Source of the DNA: Rebecca billardiae RCC1528
Taxonomy: Eukaryota > Haptophyta
Reading direction: 5' to 3'
DNA length: 64,000 bases
Assembly: GCA_965240325.2 (NCBI GenBank)
Contig: OZ251239.1
Span: forward strand, 124,001-188,000
Position 1 is the stretch's first letter. Every line of letters begins with the position of its first letter. The notes under the pieces were generated by a model, which saw only the letters and a program-made list of their open reading frames with translations, was not told the origin of the DNA and searched no databases. Both the position numbers and the translations under genes were made by a program. Shown one piece after another: positions 32,592 through 43,978 of this stretch.

Positions 32592-33059
32592 CTACGGGAG
32601 CGGGGCCGGGATGCGGAGCACCGCCTCGGCCTGGGGCACGCGGCGGCGACGGCAGATGCCGCCGCGGCCGAGCGCCTTCCGGAGCACTTGGATGAGGGTG
32701 AGGTCGTAGTCGATGTCGCCGCCCGCCGACCTAGCGGCGAGCAGCTCCGGCAAGCGGCAGCCGCGGCTGTCGCCCCCGTGCGCCCGCGTGGGCGCCTGGA
32801 TGAGGATGAGGTCGTAGTACGCGTCGCCGCGCACCGGCCAAGCGGCGCGCAGCTGCAGAAGAGGGGCTTGGAGAGTGAGCGCGCCGCCTAGCGCGCTCTG
32901 GGCGATGAAGCAGATGAGGTGGTAGTCGATGTCGCAGCCCGGCCCGCCAGCGGGCTGCTGCAGATGCAGTGCTTGATGCTGGGGAACCTGGCCCCCGGGC
33001 GCGTCACACCCCGCACCCCCTGCCCCACCTATGTATATATCCTTACTTAGGAGGGGCAC
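32592..33059 (-). other. ATG-less open frame carrying three 36-residue tandem repeats
   Basis: The minus frame is open for about 155 codons but starts without ATG. Three units with a period of about 106-108 bp (roughly 32985-32903, 32902-32795, 32794-32689) encode related peptides: HLQQPAGGPGCDIDYHLICF, LLQLRAAWPVRGDAYYDLIL and [20 protein letters not shown], each followed by IQ/AQ and a Gly-rich spacer. Substitutions keep the GD/CDxxYDLxLIQ core, which suggests selection on protein. The frame begins next to the stop of the following minus-strand gene; that gene ends in cctaagtaagg, which resembles a GTAAG donor, so a spliced connection is possible, but I found no phase-compatible acceptor. 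Confidence 0.4.
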
Positions 33060-33571
33060 GCAACCTCGCCTTCAAAGTGCTGTTGATCTTGTTCAAGATC
33101 TCGAACAGCATATCGGTCGAAGTTCGCTCGATATCCACCTGCATGCGTTGCGCCGAGTCCATGTCGAGGACGAATGCGAGCGATCGCTCCATTTCGGGAA
33201 GCGACATCTCAAAGAACCGACGGCCCGCGTCCGTCCTCAGCAATTCGATGAACCTCGACAAGAACGCCATGACCGAGCCGAGTTCAGCGGCGGGCGGGCG
33301 CGCCGCGGCCGGCGGCGCCACTTCGTCTGCCGGCGGTGGTGCCGCCGCCACCGCCACTGCCGGGGCTGGTGCCGTCTCCGATGCCGCCGCCGCTGCTGGT
33401 ACCACCGCCGATGCCACTGTCGGGACTGGCGCCGATGCCGATGCCGCCGCCGCCGCCGTGGCCACCGCCGATGCCTCCGCCGCTGCTGGTATCGATGCCG
33501 ATGCCACCGCCGCCGCCGTGGCCGTGGTCGTGACCACTGCCGCCGCCGTGGCCGTGACCGCTGCCGGCGTC

Positions 33572-33602
<31 letters not shown>

Positions 33603-34791
33603 GGACTGCTGCCGCCGGAGCCGCCGCCGCCGCCGCTGTCGGGACTGCGGCCGGCGGTGCCGCCGCCGCCGCCGATGCCGCCGTCGGGACTGCCGCCGCC
33701 GCCGATGCCGCCGTCGGGACTGCTGTCGATGCCGATGCCGCTGTCGGGACTGCTGTCGATGCCGATGCAGCTGTCGGGACTGCTGCCGGGGCTGGTGCCC
33801 CCGCCGCCGCCACCGGTGCCGCCGCCGATGCCACTGTCGGGACTGGTGCCGATGCCGATGCCGCCGCCGCCGACGTGGCCATCGCCGATGCCGCCGCCGA
33901 TGCTGGTGTCGATGCGGCCGCCGCCGCCGTGGCCACCGCCGCCACCGCCGCCGCCGCCGTGGCCGCCGTGGCCGCTGCCGGCGCCGGCGCCGGCGCCGCC
34001 GCCGCCGCCGCCGCCGCCTCTGCATCAGCCGCCGCCGATTGCGCCGTCGGAGCTGCCGCCGAGGTTGTCGGGGATGACACTCCTGGCGCCATGGGCTCCG
34101 TGGCGGCACTCGAGTGCGGTGCCACCCGGGGGGCCGATGATATGTGGACCAGATCATTCGCGCACTGCACGTCGTCTTCCCCTATGGAATTTATGAGCGG
34201 ATGGAGCGCGGGCCGCACGCGCGTCGTGCGCACGAACTCGTCGTGAGCCTGAATGGCAGAGCGCGTTGAGCTGCGGTTCACGAAAACGTATCCCTCGTTG
34301 CGCCGAGGTGTGAAGATCTTGTTAGCGTTGCACTCGAAGAGTTCGCGCACCGACTCCCGGTGTGACGGCATGCCGTCGATACGGAGCGATTTGCTGGACA
34401 CCAGCGCGAGGTTTGAGCCCGGCTCTACGAGAGCAAACCACCACCGAGTCTTCTTCTGTGTCTCGCGGTGCTTCGCGTCGATGCGGATGATGCCGCCTCC
34501 GATGTTCTCCTCCTTCTCAATGCATCTCGTCACGGGCGCCACCGCCACTTTGTACCCGACAACCTGATCATCCACGAGCGCGCCGGCAAACGCCTTGTAC
34601 GCGTCCTCGACCGCGCCGTACGGTCGATGGAAGAGCACGTTGAACTGGCTGTACGACTGGTTGGGGTTGAAAGTAGCCGTCGCTGCCGATACCCTCGGAT
34701 GGTCCGTGATGTCATCGAAGCGCGGCGGCGGCTCCTCGCGTGCGCGCCGCGGCGGCGGCTCCTCGCGTGCGCGCTTCTTACCGGTGGACAT
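33043..34791 (-). CDS. Protein with conserved-looking N-terminal domain and alanine decapeptide repeats
   Basis: 582 residues from the ATG at 34791. Residues 1-25 contain a duplicated REEPPPRRA unit. About 28-190 read as a compact folded domain (NPNQSYSQFNVLFHRPYGAV, GIIRIDAKHRETQKKTRWWF, SLRIDGMPSHRESVRELF, PRRNEGYVFVNRSSTRSAI) that I do not recognise. About 235-480 are almost pure Ala with Val/Pro/Thr/Ser, built from repeats such as VPTAASASTA; the DNA is a minisatellite (about 33340-34080) and likely length-variable. The last 70 residues are again ordered and helical (AFLSRFIELLRTDAGRRFFE, MLFEILNKINSTLKARL). No signal peptide or membrane segment. Function unknown; the two domains joined by a long flexible linker suggest a scaffold. 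Confidence 0.65.
33340..34080. repeat. Coding minisatellite (Ala-rich decapeptide units)
   Basis: On the plus strand the unit is gtcgggactgctgtcgatgc and variants, most regular at 33690-33790. It encodes the alanine-rich linker of the overlapping minus-strand gene. Confidence 0.75.
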
Positions 34792-36319
34792 CGCTCGCCG
34801 TTGCTCGTCCACCGGGGACACGGCACCTGTCCAGATGGCAGATGTCTGTGCACACCACCACACGGCCAGCGTCGCCCGCGTGCGCCATGCGAGGCGAGAC
34901 AAACACGGAGCATGCGCTTCCGCGCGGCGAGGCCTACACTGTACGCACTGCGCTGCCTTGCGCCGCCGCGCATGAGCGCGGGTCCGAACAGCTGCGTTCA
35001 GGTGTGCTGATTGCATCATACGATTCGATTGGTCGAACAAGCACTCTGGCCCAACGACGACGTTGCAGCGCACGCCATGCTGATATGCGGTGACGCGGAG
35101 CATGTGCGCTCGCGCGGAGTGGCCGCACACATGGCTGCTGTCCAGCTCTGCCTCGGCATTGACCTCCCTGACTTGTGCTCCGACGTCAATCTTGGCCCGA
35201 GGCCGAGGTAGTACGTCATGCATGCGTGCAATGCAAAACATACCGCCTGAAAGAGGCCCATGGCCTGCGTGTATGCGCCTCCTCGGATGACACAGCGCGT
35301 GTATTAATGTGTAAATACTACCTTGTCAAGCAGTAGCTCACGCCTGGACGTCCGTGTCGAACTTCACGGTGCGCATCGCGCACACACGGTCAGTCTTGAT
35401 GGACCGGCACCCGTGCAGCCGTAAGGCAGCATCAGCCTGCCCAAGACGTGAGCATCCAGCCCCGACGCCGCGTCCGGTGCCTGGATGGCGCGCGCTCCTT
35501 TCACGCGGGGATGTGCCCTCCACATCACTATCCAGAAGGGCGCAGCATGTCAGCAGTACTTTTCATTCTCACACGACCCTCGCCCGAACGGCTGCGTGAT
35601 GCTCGATCATGTCTTTTGACGGCTGTGTGACCCGTGCACATGCGCATGCCAGTCAGCGTACTGTGACGAGCGATGACGCGTGCATAAACTACCTGGACAT
35701 TGCCCAGTGCAACTAAGTGCCGGACGCCGACGCCGCTGCTCGCAGCACGCGTGCAGTCAGCCGAGGATTGCAGCACGTAGTACGTACCGGTACGCCCTCC
35801 GCCTTTTTGTTGCGGCGCACGCGATGGCCTGAGGCGCGGCGGATGCAGAGACTCCGAACGGCGAGCGGCGGAACGACGCAAATGGATGCTCTTCAGGCCG
35901 CGCTCAACCACGCGCACCGCCTTTCGCGGGCACAAAACGACCGCAGGAGGGCGCGCAGTCGGCGCCCGTATCGCCGCCCTCCAGCGCCGCCCAGCGCGCT
36001 GGCATCAGCGCGACTCAGCGCAGCCGCCAGCCGGGCAGCCACTCAGGCTCAGCCAGGTCGTTGATATCATCGAACAGTGGTCGTCAATCAGCTATACGAC
36101 TACGACTACTATACTGCTACTACGCTTATTCGGACGACTGCTGGATGGACAGACGAGACAGTCTGCTGGTCTCTGATGGAGACCGATATACATGGACAAC
36201 CTCACGACCACGATCGCCGAGACGACTGGCCTCGGCCCTCGGCCGGACCGGAGGCGGCGGACGACGCGGGCCGAGCAACGGTCACCCGGGTGGCGTCGAG
36301 AGCGAGAAACTGAAGCGAG
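34792..36319. other. Intergenic, no gene supported
   Basis: Open frames are short and composition-driven. About 36070-36190 contains cta/tac-rich sequence. The first few hundred bases are the presumed promoter of the alanine-repeat gene. Confidence 0.4.
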
Positions 36320-39300
36320 TCATCCGCACGCCACGTCATGCGCGAGTGGGCGGTGCGTGTGCTCGCGCGACAGGACCTCGCCCTCGCCATCGTCCGCCTC
36401 CGTCGGGCGCGCGAGCGGCTCGAGGTCGGAGCCATGCGGCGGCGCGCTCGCGGCCTGCGGCGGCGCCGCGCGCAGCGCGCGCGCGAGCACGCTCGCGACG
36501 CTCGCGGCCTCGCTCGGCTGCGCGCCGCCCTCCGCGCCGCCGCGCTTGGGCGCGTGCGCGGCGTGCGCGGCGGCGAAGTGCTCGAGCGCGCCGACGAGCT
36601 GCGCCTGCTGCGCCGGCGGCAGCGGCGCGGCCGGCGCGCCGAGGCTCAGGTTGTACAAGGCTTTGCAAGCGAGCACGCTCAGCTCGAGCGGCGCGCTCGC
36701 GTCGCCGAGGAGGTGTTCGAGAAGCTCGGCCAGAGTCTCGGCGGCGCCGGCGTCGTCGAGCGCGCGGCGGTGCGCCGGGTCGGCGGAGAGGTTGACGAGC
36801 GCGCCGCACACCGCGAGGAGCACGCCGTCCGACGAGTGCCCGAGGAGCAGCATCAACGCCTCGTGCGCGCGCGCGCGCACGAGCGCAGCCCGCACCTCGG
36901 GCGCGCGCGAGCAGTTGCCGAGCGCGCGCGCGCCCTCTGTCGCCGCCTCGGGGTTCGGGTGGAGCAGCAGCGCGGTGAGCGCGCGCGCGAGGCGCGAGGG
37001 CTCGCGCAGCAGCGTGGGCGCCGCGTGCGCTGCGGCGGGCTGCCTGTAGTACGAGATGTTCGTGATCGCGCTCGCCGTGTTGAGGAGCAGCTCCTGCGGC
37101 GGCAGCACCGCGGCGGCGGCAGCACAGCGGCGGCGGCGGCGGCAGCGGCAGCAGAACAGCGGCGGGGGCGGCGGCAGCAGCGGCGGCAGCAGCAGCGGGG
37201 GCAGCAGCAGCGGGGCAGGGCAGGGGCGCAGGCGGCCGAGGGCGCGCGGGAGCGAGCGCAGCCGGCGGGCGGCGCGAGCGTGAGCCGCGCGTGCGCCGCC
37301 CCCTCCGCAGCGCGCACGGGCTCGGCCCAGCGCGCAGCACGCGCGCGGGCGGCGGGCGGCGCGCGCGCGCGAGGCGCTCGCGCTCGCGCCGCCGCGCTCG
37401 CGCGCCGCTCGGCACACGGCGCGCGCGCTTCTCCGCGCGCTCGCGCGCGCGCGCACACCTCCGCGCCCTCCGCCGCGCGCGCCTCGAGCAACTGGACCAG
37501 CGCCCCCGCCTCCGCGCGCCCGGCCAGTTCCGCGCCCACCTCGGCGTTCATCGCCAGGTGCGCGAGGAGGCGCACCAGCTTGATGAGCGCGTCGGCGGCG
37601 GGGGAGACAGCAGGGTGTGCGCTGGCGCTGGCGCTGGCGGGCGCGCTCGCCGGCGCTGGAGCCGCCGCGCCGCCGCCGCCCGCCTCGGCCGCCTCCGCGC
37701 CGGCTGGTGAGGCGTCTGTGCGCTCGGGCGGCGCGCCGGCCGGGTGCTGCGCTGCCAGCAGCTCGGTGGTCCGCTGCTGCAGCTGCGCAAGCACGGTGTC
37801 CAAGCCTGTGCGTGCGCGTGTGCGCGCGCGCGGCGCGAGGCGGCGCCGCGGGTGGCGGTGGGTGCGCGGACGGGCCGGGGGGCAAGCACACCGATCAGGG
37901 CGAGTGCGCGCGCGCGCGAGGACACTCAGGCCGCGCGCCCAGAGATTTCTTTTTCGTTTCGCCTTTTCTTCCTTTCCCCACCGGCGCGTGAAGACACCTG
38001 GGCTGGCTGCCAGCCGCAGCCGGGCGGCGAACGGCAGGCCAGGCGGAGGGGCAGCCGAAGCCCTGCAGACCAACCGACCAGACCGACCAGACCGGCTGGC
38101 CGGGGCCTGGCCGGGGCCAGCGGCGCGGCGGCGCGCGGGCGCGCCCCGCAGTCCGTACGCTCCGGCGCGCGCCGCGCCGCCCGCCCGGCCGGCGCCGCTC
38201 GCGCCTCGCAGCCCGGCGCGCCGCGCGCGCGCGCGCGCACCGCCGAGCTCGAACGCGATCCTGCGCCTGTTCGCGTCGTTGCTCGCGCTGAGGTTGCCCA
38301 GCACGAACGCCACGCGGATGAGCAGCTGCTCATTGTCCGCGTGCGCGCGCAGCACGCCCACGAGCGCGCGCAGCCGCCGAGGCTGGGCGTTAATCACAGC
38401 GCGCGCCTCCTCCTGCAGCGTGAGCTTGGCGAGCAGTCGGAAGGCGTTGAGGCAGAGCTCGGCGCCCGGCGCGCGCACCGCGCTGCCGAGCAGCGGCGCC
38501 GCGGGCGCCTCGCACCACTCGCACAGCGCCTCGACGACGCCGGCCGAAACGAGCGCGCGCCGCTGCGCCGCCGACGCCGCCGCTACATTGCGCAGCAGCG
38601 CGATCGCCTGCGTCGCCAGCTGCACGCCCGCGTCGCCGCGCGCGAGCTCCGGCTCGCGCAGCGCGCGCGCGAGCACCTCGATCCCGCCCGCGCCCGCGAG
38701 CGCGCGCGCGTTCTCCGCGCTCGCCCCCGTCGAGTTCTTGAGGCAGCCGAGGGCGAAGACCAACGGCTCGCGCAGAGGCGCCAGCTCGGCCGCGGCGGCC
38801 AGCGCAGCGGCGGAGCGCGGCGTGGAGGGGCCGCCGCCGCCGGCGCCGGCGCCGACGGCGCGGCCACCGCGCGGCGTGGCGGAGGGCGTGCCCGCGGGGG
38901 TGCCGCCGCCCTGCTGCCCCGCCGCCGCGCCCGCCAACGTCACCGCGCCGAGCAGCAGCTCGAGCAGCCGCGCCACCGTGCCCTCCTCGCGCATGTGCTC
39001 ATCGTTCGACTCGCGCTTCGAGAGGCGAAACAGCAGCTTGGTCGCCGACAGCAGCGGCGCGTGCGCGGCGGCGGCGTGCGCGTGCGCGGGGAGCGCGCCG
39101 AGCGTGTCCTCCGAGCCGCGCGCGCGCGCGCCCGCGCCCGGCTCCGCCGCGCCGCCGCCCGCCGCCGCGGGCGCGCCCGCGCCGCCGCCGCCCGCCGCCG
39201 CGCCCGCGCCTGCGGCCGCGGCCGCGCCGCCGGGCGCAAAGAACCGCACACACACGTTGCACAGCCTGAGCACTACGACCGGGTCGCGCGCCTCCATCAG

Positions 39301-39981
39301 CGGGGCGATGGCGTCGAGCACGCGCGCGCGCTGCCGCGCGCGCTGCGAGCCGTCGAGCGCCGCGCACAGCCGCTCCACCGCCGCCTCCAGCGCGCGGCAC
39401 TGCTCGCGCACCGGCGGCGCGGCCGAGCCATCGACCGAGCGCGGCGACAAGCGCGCGAGCGGCTCGAGCTCGCGCTCGACGTGGAGCCAGAGCTTGTACT
39501 GCTCGGCGTCGAGGCCGCCCGTCGAGCCGTCCAGCTCGAGGCTCGCGTGCTCGATCGCGAGCACCAGCTCCGCCGCCGAGCCCACCGACGTGAGCGAGTT
39601 GCGGCGCGAGCTCGGGTTGGACGAGCTCGTCGCCGCGAGCTCGGCGGCCGCGTGCGCGCGCGCGGCGGCGGCCTGCGCGATGGGCATCCGGTCCTGGTGG
39701 GCGACGCCCCGCAGTGGCATCCGCCCCGGCTGCATGCCCGGCGCGCCGCCCCGCCCGCTCGAGAAGTGGCTCGCGCTCACCGCGTACGACGACGACGGCC
39801 GGGCGCCATACTCGCCCGCGGCGCCGCCGCCGTCCGCGGGCAGGTTGAAGAGGTGGCGGCCGGTGTCCGCGGGGGTGAAGGGGCGGGAGGGGTGCGCGAG
39901 CGACGCGCGCGCCTGCGCGATCGTCGACGAGATCGCCGAGCGCGCCCGGATGGGCGCCTCGCCGCCGTCGAGGCCAGGCAT
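36320..39981 (-). CDS. ARMC2: ARMC2 homologue (armadillo-repeat flagellar protein), three exons
   Basis: Model: complement(join(36320..37093,37459..37805,38241..39981)), 953 residues; introns of 435 and 365 nt are GT-AG and in phase. Start ATG at 39981. The first about 180 residues are Ser/Ala/Pro-rich. Armadillo-type helices follow: LLSATKLLFRLSKRESND, PLVFALGCLKNSTGASAEN, CLNAFRLLAKLTLQEEARAV, LLIRVAFVLGNLSASNDANR, continuing over the splice into ELGGLDTVLAQLQQRT; then LLNTASAITNISYYRQP and GALVNLSADPAHRRALDDAG. Order and spacing match ARMC2, including the RVxFxLGNLxAxN block. Known role: ARMC2 (Chlamydomonas PF27) is needed for radial-spoke transport and assembly in motile cilia. This implies a motile flagellated stage. 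A Gly/Ala-rich insertion near residues 240-280 is unusual. Confidence 0.85.
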
Positions 39982-40565
39982 GGGCGCCGTGGCGGTTTGG
40001 AGCAGGCGCGGCAGCCACACGCTTTTGACTCCGCGCGTTTCGCTCGGCACTCCGCACGGAGAAGCTTGGGTGCGGCGGCGCCCGGCGGCACTCGGATACC
40101 CGCCCGCCCGCTGGGCGCGCGATACGCGGGTAGCTCCTTCGCATATGTAAATGGTCAAGGGAAATAGCCGTAAATAGTACCGATTCGTGATTCGTCTCAT
40201 TACGCGGGGCCTTCGTGAACCGCCACCGGACCTGTGGATCCATCGAGCCGGACCGACTCCGAGGAAAATGTCGGCCGCCGGACCAAGGAATTTGCCCAGG
40301 CCGCGGCGCGAAAGCCCAGAACGGCCGGCCGCGCCGGTCAGGATCACCGGCCATCCAGTCGCTAACTGCCCGCCCCGCCATCCGCTCCCGCCCCAAAACG
40401 CACGAGGTGCGCCACACGCCTCGGCCGCACGCACGCGCTGCGCTCGAGCGGCGAGACTCTGCGCGCGCGCGCGCAGAGCAGCGCTGCTTACGTGCTCACC
40501 CGCTCGCGCCGCGCGTCGCCTCCACGCGCCCGCCGCCCGCGCCGCGCCGTGCGCCGCAGACCGCG

Positions 40566-42299
40566 ATGGCCTCCTCGCTCACGCTCACGCCGTGCCTCAC
40601 GGACAACCTCGTGATCATCGTGGACAACCCGCCCAAGTCGAAGCCCCCGAGCCGCATGACCTCGCCCGACAACTCGCGCACCCCGTCCCCCTCCAAGCTC
40701 GGCGCGCGCGCCTGCGCCGCCGAGCAGCTCTACGCGCAGACGATGCAGCAGCGGCGCGAGAAGGCGGAGGCGCTCGGCTCGAAGCGCGTCGAGCGCGCGC
40801 TGTTCAAGCGCTCGGAGAAGGAGGCCGCGGCGGTGCGCGCGCTCGCGTCGCGCATGGCCTCCGCCGAGGAGAACCTCCACCTCAGCCGCAAGCAGCAGAT
40901 CGAGAAGTTCGAGCGCGCACGCTTCCTGCGTCAGGCGGCGCTCGACGCCCGGCACAAGATGCAGGCGGCGCGCTCGGAGCGCGCCGAGTCGGACGCGGCG
41001 AAGGAGGCGAAGGCCGCGGCGAAGCGCGCGGCGCTGCTCGGCCAGATCGCCAAGACCAACGCCGCCAAGTACCACCGCGCCAAGGAGATCGTCTCCGCCC
41101 TCCGCTCCGACGCGTGCGCGCGCCGCGCCGAGGCGGCTCTCTGTGAGCGGCTCGAGGCGCGCGCGGCCGCGCGCGAGGACGCGCTGGCGGAGCGGCTGAC
41201 GCCGGTGAAGGCGCACAACGAGCGCGTGCGCTCGGTGGCGAACCGCGCGGCGGCCGAGCGCGCCGCCAAGGCCGCCGAGGCCGAGATGGCCGTGCGCGCC
41301 AAGGAGGCGCGCGTGGCCGCCAAGCGCGCCGAGACGGTGGGCGCGACAGCCGCCAAGGCCGCCAGCCGCAACGAGGCCGCGGCCACGCGCAAGGCGAAGG
41401 CGGAGGAGGTGGCGCAGGCGGCGAAGGCGCAGGCGCTCCGCGCGATGTTCACGCGGCTGCAGACCGCGCGCACCGCGCGCGACGCCGGCCTCGCCGCGCC
41501 CACCAAGCAGGCCAAGGCGCGGCTCGCGTCGCTCGCCGCCGAGGCGCGCGCGCTCGGCGCGCCCGCGCTCGGCCTCGCCGTTCTGGAGCCGCCGAAGAAG
41601 GCGATCCGGCCGCAGCTCGCGGCGCGGCTCTCGGCGTGCCGCGGCGAGGAGCACGTGCAGCGCACGCGGATGCTCGCCGAGCGCCGCGCGATCGGCGCCA
41701 CCGGCCGCGTCTGGGCGCGCCGCCACCTGGTGCAAGGGCTGGCCAGGCAGCACTGGGCGTCGGTGCAGGCGGCGCGCGCGCGCGTCGCGGCCGCGCGCGC
41801 CGCGCTCGCCGAGCGGAGCGCGGCGCGCGCCGCGAGCGCGGGCGCGCGCGTCGAGGGGATCAAGGCGGCGCGCGTGGCCAAGGCGAAGGCCGCGTCGACT
41901 CGGCGCGCCGACGCGGCGCGCCGCCGCGCCGCGGCCGCCGAGGCGGCTGTGGCCAAGGCGGACGCGGCGGCGGACGCCGTGCGCGCCGCGCGCGGCCGGC
42001 GCGCGGCCGCGCTCGCCAAGACCCGGGCGGCCGCCGTCCGGACCGAGGTCAAGCTCGTCGCTGCGGCGCGCAAGCGCGCGGCGCGCAAGCGCACGCTGCG
42101 CGCGGCGCACGCCAAGCACGCCGGCGCCGGCGTGCGCGCGGCCGCGCGCCGCGCGCTCAAGCTGCAGGGCCGCGCGGCGCGCGCGCGCATGCTCGCCGAC
42201 CGCGCGCGCTACCACGCGCCCGCGGCCGCCGCAGAGGTGGACGCCGCCTCGCACGCCCCGGCGGCCGAGGCGCCCGCCATCACGATCACGCCGGCCTGA
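40566..42299 (+). CDS. Ala/Lys/Arg-rich coiled-coil protein divergent from ARMC2
   Basis: 577 residues from the ATG at 40566. The N-terminus is distinct: NLVIIVDNPPKSKPPSRMTS, then a Ser/Pro region, which looks like a conserved docking or phosphorylation segment. From about residue 55 to the end it is a nearly continuous basic coiled coil (QQRREKAEALGSKRVERALF, NLHLSRKQQIEKFERARFL, then repeats like AAAERAAKAAEAE). It is very basic and lacks membrane segments. The divergent ARMC2 neighbour and the general look of axonemal or basal-body coiled coils suggest a cytoskeletal protein, but that is inference. The final residues EAPAITITPA differ from the body. Frame shadows on the other strand are artefacts. 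No intron is needed. Confidence 0.7.
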   Translation: MASSLTLTPCLTDNLVIIVDNPPKSKPPSRMTSPDNSRTPSPSKLGARACAAEQLYAQTMQQRREKAEALGSKRVERALFKRSEKEAAAVRALASRMASAEENLHLSRKQQIEKFERARFLRQAALDARHKMQAARSERAESDAAKEAKAAAKRAALLGQIAKTNAAKYHRAKEIVSALRSDACARRAEAALCERLEARAAAREDALAERLTPVKAHNERVRSVANRAAAERAAKAAEAEMAVRAKEARVAAKRAETVGATAAKAASRNEAAATRKAKAEEVAQAAKAQALRAMFTRLQTARTARDAGLAAPTKQAKARLASLAAEARALGAPALGLAVLEPPKKAIRPQLAARLSACRGEEHVQRTRMLAERRAIGATGRVWARRHLVQGLARQHWASVQAARARVAAARAALAERSAARAASAGARVEGIKAARVAKAKAASTRRADAARRRAAAAEAAVAKADAAADAVRAARGRRAAALAKTRAAAVRTEVKLVAAARKRAARKRTLRAAHAKHAGAGVRAAARRALKLQGRAARARMLADRARYHAPAAAAEVDAASHAPAAEAPAITITPA

Positions 42300-42484
42300 A
42301 CGCCGCCCGGATGAGGGGCGGCGGCCCGACACGAGCCGAGTCCACGGCCATCGGCCGGCTGAGCCGCGCAGAGTGAGTCTCAGACCAGACTCAGAGGATT
42401 CATCATCATCGACATCGTCGATCGTCTATGACTCGAGGCCTCACGGACACTGCTACTGCCATCCGTGTAGTACAACGACATGCG

Positions 42485-43549
42485 CTAGTTAGCTACAGTA
42501 GGCTGACGACGGCGCTCGATCGTCGTGCTGCGGCCATCAGAATACTCCGACGATGTGGATGACGATGGATCGGCGGCCGAGTCGATCATCGTCATATCGG
42601 AGTCTGTATCGGGACCATCATCGGCCTCGGATGATGACGACCACTCCTTCAGCGTTTTGAGCGGGTGGAAGACAAGCAGCTTCGGGCCGGCATGGTGCCT
42701 CGACGCCGCCTTCTCGAGCGCCGCGCGCGCCTCCCACCTGTGCACATCCGGCCGCCAGCGCACCACCCCCACATCGCCGCGTGAAGCCATGTCCTCCACA
42801 CCGCCGCCGAGCTCTCGCGCATGCTGCGCGGCGAGCGTGGGTAGGAAGACCTCATGATGGCCCGTGTGCCCATCGCCGAGCATGCCGTAGCACAACCGTG
42901 CGAGCGCCCGGTCCACGCGGATCACAGGCAGCAGCGCCGCCGCGTGCCTGGGCTGCCTCCCCTCGGCCGCTCCGCGGCGAGAGCGCTTGGCGCAGATCGA
43001 GCAGCGGCGCCAGTGCCAGCGCGAGGGATAGCGCGCCTCCATGTCCATGTGCCCGTCGAAGCCCAGCCTGGGCACGATCAGACTGGCGTTGCTCGCGCGG
43101 TACCGCCAGAGCAGAGCCTCCCAGCGCCCGCCGATGACGAACGCGTCCGCCTCCACGATCCACGCGCGCCGCAGCTCGGACTTGGCGAGCCACCGGATGG
43201 CTGCTGGCTTCACGGGCGCGCCGTAGATGCCGGCAAACGTCTTGTACGCCTTTCCATACGCGCGGTACTCGGTCTTGCGCCGCGCCGGTATGCGCACGAT
43301 ACTTTGTGGGTCTGCGCTCATGCCCCGGCAGCGGATGTCGCTCGCCTCGAGCGCGTGCGAATTGTGCGACCCGTGGTGCGGGCGGTCTGCGTCGTAAACG
43401 ACGTGAAGACGGAGCAGCTCCGACGAGGAGAACTCACGCACGAGGTCGCATGTCTTCGCATCGAGCTTGTGCAGCGTGAGGATCACTGCTTCGCGTGGCT
43501 CGCCTGGCGTCAGGGCCGCAGCCATCATGACGGCCGACGCCGCCGCCAT
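42485..43549 (-). CDS. Possible glycosyltransferase-like protein
   Basis: 354 residues from the ATG at 43549 (agaaATGGCG context); a longer start at 43609 is possible, but the extra sequence is AT-rich and looks like leader. The core reads as an alpha/beta fold: EAVILTLHKLDAKTCDLVRE, LLRLHVVYDADRP, then FAGIYGAPVKPAAIRWLAK, AWIVEADAFVIGGRWEALLW and ASLIVPRLGFDGHMDMEAR. The hydrophobic strand followed by E-x-D (WIVEADAF) resembles the acidic metal or nucleotide-sugar site of many algal glycosyltransferases, and a CxxC-like ICAKRS patch follows. The C-terminal 60 residues are Ser/Asp-rich and disordered. No signal anchor is visible with this start. Assignment is by texture only; another alpha/beta family is possible. 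Confidence 0.55.
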   Translation of the reverse strand: MAAASAVMMAAALTPGEPREAVILTLHKLDAKTCDLVREFSSSELLRLHVVYDADRPHHGSHNSHALEASDIRCRGMSADPQSIVRIPARRKTEYRAYGKAYKTFAGIYGAPVKPAAIRWLAKSELRRAWIVEADAFVIGGRWEALLWRYRASNASLIVPRLGFDGHMDMEARYPSRWHWRRCSICAKRSRRGAAEGRQPRHAAALLPVIRVDRALARLCYGMLGDGHTGHHEVFLPTLAAQHARELGGGVEDMASRGDVGVVRWRPDVHRWEARAALEKAASRHHAGPKLLVFHPLKTLKEWSSSSEADDGPDTDSDMTMIDSAADPSSSTSSEYSDGRSTTIERRRQPTVAN

Positions 43550-43978
43550 TTCTGCACGCGGGTACAATATTAGTAGGATATTAGTACTACAGCAGCCACT
43601 AGCCATCATTGCCGCGATGTAAAGTAAGCTACTGCGCAGTAAGTGATGACACGCACTGACTGCCACAAGTACCGCGCTATACTGAGTACTCGAAGCATCT
43701 CGTCCAATCTCGCGATTGACGACTCGCGTGACGCGCGGCGCGCGGCGCCGCATTCAGCATTGCTGGCGTCGCCGGAAAGGGCTCAAAGGCTGCGACTGGC
43801 GCGGCCAGCCTGGCAGCCGTGCGTGCTAGCCACAGCTGCAGTGGCTCCGGCAGCGGCACGGTGATGAGTAAGAGCGGCAGCAGCCGCGGCCATCGCCGCG
43901 GCCATCGCGCCCAATGGCAGCTTCGACGGGGCGTTGGGCTCGGCATCCCGCGCGGACAGCCCCGGCCAGCCAGCCCCG

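Noticed and set aside
33043-33059. Splicing of the alanine-repeat gene into the 36-residue-repeat frame through the gtaagg near its stop
   Set aside because: The donor would be phase 2 and every acceptor I found upstream of the repeats is phase 0 or 1.
36338-40150. Very long plus-strand open frames across ARMC2
   Set aside because: Artefact of high GC; ARMC2 on the minus strand explains the locus.
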